Shown here in pieces: positions 52,609-55,592 of a stretch of DNA of 55,592 nt. Each line of letters opens with the position of its first letter. Positions within the stretch are counted from its first letter, which is position 1. The notes under the pieces are model-generated. The model was not told the DNA's origin. It saw only the letters and a list, made by a program, of their open reading frames with translations, and did not search any database. This DNA is from Mycobacterium sp. 852002-50816_SCH5313054-b (GTDB lineage: Bacteria; Actinomycetota; Actinomycetes; Mycobacteriales; Mycobacteriaceae), in assembly GCF_001667185.1 (NCBI RefSeq), contig NZ_LZIC01000051.1, forward strand, positions 1 to 55,592, given 5' to 3'. The position numbers were made by a program, and so were the translations under genes.

Positions 52609-52694
52609 GGCAGGTTGCCCGAGCGGCCAATGGGAGCGGACTGTAAATCCGTCGGCTTACGCCTACACAGGTTCGAATCCTGTACCTGCCACCA
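52609..52694 (+). tRNA. tRNA-Tyr (GUA), CCA encoded
   Basis: Acceptor arms GGCAGGT (52609-52615) and ACCTGCC (52684-52690), discriminator A, encoded CCA (52692-52694). Anticodon stem GCGGA/TCCGT with loop CTGTAAA, anticodon GTA at 52643-52645. A long variable arm, as in bacterial tyrosine tRNAs, and a T loop with GTTCGAAT. The same tRNA follows yajQ in M. tuberculosis. Genes downstream of it differ from the syntenic core, so it may mark an integration point, though no integrase or duplicated tRNA end is visible. Confidence 0.96.
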
Positions 52695-52818
52695 TGGATC
52701 AGCCCCCATTCTGGCGTTCCGCGCCGTGAAATGGGTCACCATCGCCCCAAATCGGGCAGCTCTCGCGCCGCGCCGGCGTTTAGCCAGGCAATAACCCCTA
52801 CTCCCTCGGGAGGCAGAC

Positions 52819-53121
52819 ATGCGGCACACCACGATCGGCGCACACCGCGACACCCACGACGCGGAGGCCATCGCGTTCTGGGTCTTCGGCGGCATCATCA
52901 TGTTGATCGCCTTCGGGGAGGCTCTGGCGGTATTGGCCGCCGTCGTCGCAATCGTGGCCGCGGCCTCCTGGATCTACCGCACGGTCGAGCGCCGCTTCGA
53001 GCGAAACGACGAGCGCAACGCCATCGCGGCGGCTCCGGTGACCCCGTTGCGCCTGACCGGTCACGGCGACGCGGGGTGGGCTTCGGCGGACCCGCGCTGG
53101 CACGGCCCCCGCGCCGCGTAA
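52819..53121 (+). CDS. Small single-pass membrane protein, unknown function
   Basis: 100 residues; GGGAGG six bases before ATG 52819. A soluble N-terminus of ~16 residues with several His is followed by a hydrophobic segment (about 18-50, A-F-W-V-F-G-G-I-I-M-L-I-A-F...A-A-V-V-A-I-V-A-A-A-S-W-I-Y), then a charged helix R-T-V-E-R-R-F-E-R-N-D-E-R-N and a polar tail. One long or two short membrane helices. No family recognised. The 124 bases between the tRNA and this gene show nothing else. Confidence 0.7.
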   Translation: MRHTTIGAHRDTHDAEAIAFWVFGGIIMLIAFGEALAVLAAVVAIVAAASWIYRTVERRFERNDERNAIAAAPVTPLRLTGHGDAGWASADPRWHGPRAA

Positions 53122-53168
53122 GCGGTTTCCCAAAAAATCTGGCCCTGCCAAAAAAGCCTCGAAAATCC

Positions 53169-53190
53169 GATTATTCAGCTTTCGATAATC
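53169..53190. repeat. AT-rich inverted repeat upstream of a DUF732 gene
   Basis: GATTAT-N10-ATAATC (53169-53190) in a 100-base patch that is far more AT-rich than its surroundings and is followed by a T-run. It could be an operator for the downstream gene, part of its promoter, or a weak terminator for the upstream gene; the sequence does not decide. Confidence 0.4.
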
Positions 53191-53259
53191 TGCTTTTTCC
53201 CCGCGCTATCTATTCTTCCTGGTTCATCGTGAACGCCAAGAAGAAAGGAAGCGCATCAA

Positions 53260-53607
53260 ATGCCCTCACCTCGTTGGCTGGCCATGCTGACCATCCCCGT
53301 CATGGCCGGCGCTGCCTTGATTTCTAGCGCTGCGATTGCGACCGCCGATCCCGCGGACGACGCATACCTCGCCCAACTGCGCGCCGCCGGATTCAGCTGG
53401 CCGCCGAATCACGACGAGGCCCTCACCGCGGTCGGTCGGCTCGTCTGCGACGACCTCGCCTGGGGCTGGACTTATGACGCGCTCGCCCAGAACATCCACG
53501 CCACCCTCGACCCGAGAAACGTGACCTTCGGGGAGATCGGAAATATGGTGCGGATCGCGCATGCGACGTACTGCCCCACTCAGGCTTGCTGGAACACGCA
53601 CTGCTGA
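53260..53607 (+). CDS. Secreted DUF732 protein
   Basis: 115 residues. Signal peptide M-P-S-P-R-W-L-A-M-L-T-I-P-V-M-A-G-A-A-L-I-S-S-A-A-I ending at A-T-A; mature part D-P-A-D-D-A-Y-L-A-Q-L-R-A-A-G-F, then V-G-R-L-V-C-D-D-L and H-A-T-Y-C-P, the standard DUF732 pattern with a paired Cys, plus an extra C-W-N-T-H-C tail. Paralogue of the Rv0559c-type gene in this window. AAAGGAAG about ten bases before ATG. Function unknown. Confidence 0.85.
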   Translation: MPSPRWLAMLTIPVMAGAALISSAAIATADPADDAYLAQLRAAGFSWPPNHDEALTAVGRLVCDDLAWGWTYDALAQNIHATLDPRNVTFGEIGNMVRIAHATYCPTQACWNTHC

Positions 53608-53625
53608 GGGCTCGTTCAGAACCGT

Positions 53626-54522
53626 TCAGGGCGACGGCGTCTCACGCACCTGCCGCAGAATTTCCCCCGTCGCCTCCGCGCCGGCGCTGGAATAAAGCGA
53701 CCTCCGGGCCACGGAGGGCGACGCGCCGAATTCCACGCGTTCCATGGCGTTGCTGAATGGCGAAGCCAGGGATTGCTGGGCGGCCGCCTCCGTCACATAC
53801 GGCGCGGCTCTGCGGGCGGCTGATGAGGCGGCCGCAGCCGCCGCCGGGTCGGCTCGCCGGCGGGGGCCGTTGAACTGATACCCGAAGTCGTACTCGGGCG
53901 GACTGAGCACCTGCGCATGTTCCGATGCACTGACAAACGGGCCGACCGGCCCGGAAACGGGGCCGGAGATCTGGGTCACGGTGTAGCTGCCGGGCGGTAA
54001 TAACTCCACCGGCGGCCACGTCACGGTCGATCCCTTGCGGGCCCCGCTGGTCGACATGGTGCCGCCCCCGCCGTCACCGGGAGGGGTGGGCCCAACCGGT
54101 GGCCTCGGGGGACGGCTTTTCCCGTCGCCGCCAGTCGGGGGCCCGCCCGCGGAGGTGTCGGCGGGCTGCGCCGTCGGCTGCTGCTCAGGAGGCGCCTGCG
54201 CCGATCCCGGTGTTGCACCCGTCGTCTGCTCGAGGTACTGGCGCCACGCCTGAAGGTAGGCGAACAGTTGCTGCGTGTAGTCGGCCGGCGCCGGTGGCGC
54301 CGGAGCCACCTGAGCGGTGGGCGGCATCGGCGGCATGAACGGCGCCGAGGGCGGCATAAACGGCATTCCGGGCGGCGCGCTGGGCATCGCGCTGGGCATC
54401 GCGTACGGGGCATTCATGAACGATGATGCGGCCGCGATTGCCGTCCACTGTTCCAGAAGTTGTCGCCAACCCTGAAGATAGGCGAGCATCTGCTGGCTGT
54501 AATCGGTTGTTGGCATGAACAT
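53626..54522 (-). CDS. Pro-rich protein with a twice-repeated aromatic helix, unknown function
   Basis: 298 residues. A ~19-residue amphipathic helix occurs twice: D-Y-S-Q-Q-M-L-A-Y-L-Q-G-W-R-Q-L-L-E-Q (residues 7-25) and D-Y-T-Q-Q-L-F-A-Y-L-Q-A-W-R-Q-Y-L-E-Q (about 77-95). Between and after them lie M-P-P/A-P-P and G/P-rich low-complexity stretches. The C-terminal half contains a short beta-like segment (Y-T-V-T-Q-I-S-G-P-V) and Ala-rich helices. No signal peptide or membrane helix. The start ATG overlaps the stop of the upstream flavoprotein gene (TAATG), with GGAGG six bases before it, so the two are coupled and probably work together. Confidence 0.72.
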   Translation of the reverse strand: MFMPTTDYSQQMLAYLQGWRQLLEQWTAIAAASSFMNAPYAMPSAMPSAPPGMPFMPPSAPFMPPMPPTAQVAPAPPAPADYTQQLFAYLQAWRQYLEQTTGATPGSAQAPPEQQPTAQPADTSAGGPPTGGDGKSRPPRPPVGPTPPGDGGGGTMSTSGARKGSTVTWPPVELLPPGSYTVTQISGPVSGPVGPFVSASEHAQVLSPPEYDFGYQFNGPRRRADPAAAAAASSAARRAAPYVTEAAAQQSLASPFSNAMERVEFGASPSVARRSLYSSAGAEATGEILRQVRETPSP

Positions 54523-55592
54523 TATTTACCTCCAGCGAGCGGGGGGACGGGGGACGAGGGGACGGTGAACTGAGACGTCGTAGGTATGTCCAACGGGTGC
54601 GGCAGCGACCGCTCGCAGAACCTTGAGTCCAGCGTGCGCAGGGCACGGGTGTCGGCCGGCTCGCGGTTCTCGATGTCGAAGACGTAGCAGTAGTCACCGG
54701 CCGGTGTGGGCAACCTGATGGGACTCGAAAGGCCCTGGTCGAGGAAGCCGTAAGGAAACTCCCAGGCGAGCGTCGTGTGCTTGCGGCGATCCATACCGCC
54801 GGAGTTGACCCAGATGTAGTGATCGAGAATCGCGTTGACGGCATGGCGCCCCGACTCGCAGGCAGCCTCCATCGACGTCATCCGGGTGAACGTCTTGTTC
54901 CAGGTCCCCGCGAAAACCACCGAATTGTTGTGCACCTGATAGCCGCCGTGGCGCGCCTGCCAAACGTTCCGCTGCTCGAGATCTTCAAGCCACAACTCTT
55001 CGCGGGGTGCGCTGCTCCACGACGATCCGTGCGGATTCCATGGGTCGCTGCTGGGCCGGTTGCTCCAGTCCCCGACGATGGGAACCAGGTACGGTGTCTC
55101 GTTGCGAACCACGCGGCCCCGGCCCTGACCGGGTCCGTGAGCCATGACCAGGCCGCGATCGAGCGCGTACCACGCGGGCCACGGCATGCTTTCCTCCGCT
55201 AGCGATTTGACGTTGCTCGTCAGCGCGGAAACGATCTGGCGCCACACCTCCGCGGCGATCTCGTCGGGGGTGCAATCGCGGGCCGCCTTGCCGAGTTGAC
55301 GGGACGGGGCATTGAAATTTCCTATGTCGACCGAGAGCACCGAGACGTGGCCGTCGCGGTCCAGAATCGGTTGCCTCTCCCACAAGCCGTGCTGGTTGAT
55401 CGACGACAGGGCCCAATCCGTGCCGGCGTACAACATGTGCCCTCGAAGCAGCTGGAATTCCGTGTCGAAGTAGTACTGGATGCCGCACAGCGTTTGGAAC
55501 CGATCCCAGGGCACCCGTCCCATCTCGTCGAGCGCGTAGGGATTCCGCCGGTGTTGCGGGCGCGTCGCCCGGGGCTGCAAGGGGCCGTCGGG
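54522..55592 (-). CDS. Flavoprotein of the amine oxidase/phytoene desaturase-like class, C-terminal part (5' end outside window)
   Basis: About 356 residues are visible and the frame is open to the window edge, so the N-terminal FAD-binding part is missing. The C-terminus has V-F-A-G-T-W-N-K-T-F-T-R-M-T-S-M-E-A-A-C-E-S-G-R-H-A-V-N-A-I-L, the usual second FAD contact of this superfamily (G-x-x...S-x-E-x-A-x-x-S-G-R-x-A). The upstream part, Q-Y-Y-F-D-T-E-F-Q-L-L-R-G-H and T-D-W-A-L-S-S-I-N-Q-H, is a characteristic substrate-domain motif I cannot tie to one enzyme. Overlaps the Pro-rich gene. Confidence 0.75.
   Translation of the reverse strand, partial: PDGPLQPRATRPQHRRNPYALDEMGRVPWDRFQTLCGIQYYFDTEFQLLRGHMLYAGTDWALSSINQHGLWERQPILDRDGHVSVLSVDIGNFNAPSRQLGKAARDCTPDEIAAEVWRQIVSALTSNVKSLAEESMPWPAWYALDRGLVMAHGPGQGRGRVVRNETPYLVPIVGDWSNRPSSDPWNPHGSSWSSAPREELWLEDLEQRNVWQARHGGYQVHNNSVVFAGTWNKTFTRMTSMEAACESGRHAVNAILDHYIWVNSGGMDRRKHTTLAWEFPYGFLDQGLSSPIRLPTPAGDYCYVFDIENREPADTRALRTLDSRFCERSLPHPLDIPTTSQFTVPSSPVPPLAGGK

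Noticed and set aside
52609..55592. Genomic island integrated at tRNA-Tyr
   Set aside because: No integrase and no repeated tRNA 3' end within the window; the non-syntenic genes after the tRNA are only suggestive.

Overview
The window is chromosomal DNA of a slow-growing, non-tuberculous Mycobacterium. It is very GC-rich, uses many GTG starts, encodes a PE_PGRS protein, and follows the Mycobacterium tuberculosis gene order from Rv0528 (resB) to Rv0566c (yajQ) plus the adjoining tRNA-Tyr. Equivalences to Rv numbers rest on recalled family sequences and gene order; no search was run.

Layout. 0-3.8 kb: cytochrome c maturation (resB, partial, and ccsA), a MinD/ParA-like ATPase and two small membrane proteins. 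3.9-6.6 kb: menA, MTA phosphorylase and a GalE-like SDR. 6.6-13.7 kb: two large membrane/cell-wall proteins, two GT-A type transferases and a polytopic membrane protein. 13.7-19.7 kb (minus strand): menE, DUF3349, pitA with a small partner, a glyoxalase-fold protein, a mycothiol-type DinB protein, an SDR and menB. 19.7-29.0 kb is an accessory block between menB and fadD8: a secreted VCBS-type protein, a Ddn-like F420 oxidoreductase, an aldo/keto reductase, a TetR regulator with two operators, a PE_PGRS protein, a large LuxR-family (LAL) regulator bounded by inverted repeats, and two unknown exported or membrane proteins. 29.0-37.5 kb: fadD8, an amidohydrolase, menC, bpoC, menD, a DUF3592 protein and mgtA. 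37.5-40.5 kb: an inserted MarR/sulfotransferase/DUF1214 unit. 40.5-45.6 kb: menG, the Rv0559c-Rv0560c pair with a well defined promoter, menJ, grcC1 and htpX. 45.6-52.5 kb: an orphan HicB-like gene with palindromic operators, a SulP transporter, gpsA, a secreted trypsin-like multidomain protein, a Baeyer-Villiger-type monooxygenase and yajQ. After tRNA-Tyr come two small exported or membrane proteins, a Pro-rich protein and the C-terminal part of a flavoprotein.

The core theme is menaquinone: menD, menC, menE, menB, menA, menG and menJ cover most of the route from isochorismate to partly saturated MK-9, and grcC1 is a candidate prenyl diphosphate synthase for the side chain. Many neighbours share ATGA or GTGA stop/start overlaps (resB-ccsA, pnp-galE3, Rv0539-Rv0540 types, pitA with its partner, Rv0552 type-menC-bpoC, menD-Rv0556 type), which implies translational coupling. 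menB starts at TTG inside the stop of the secreted VCBS gene, so this essential step may be transcribed from the TetR-flanked accessory promoter.

Most worth a second look: the inverted repeats around the LAL regulator and the palindrome they share; the tandem-operator, apparently leaderless promoter of the Rv0560c-type methyltransferase; the three-palindrome operator of the HicB-like gene and its missing stop; the menB coupling; and the Pro-rich/flavoprotein pair with a repeated aromatic helix.
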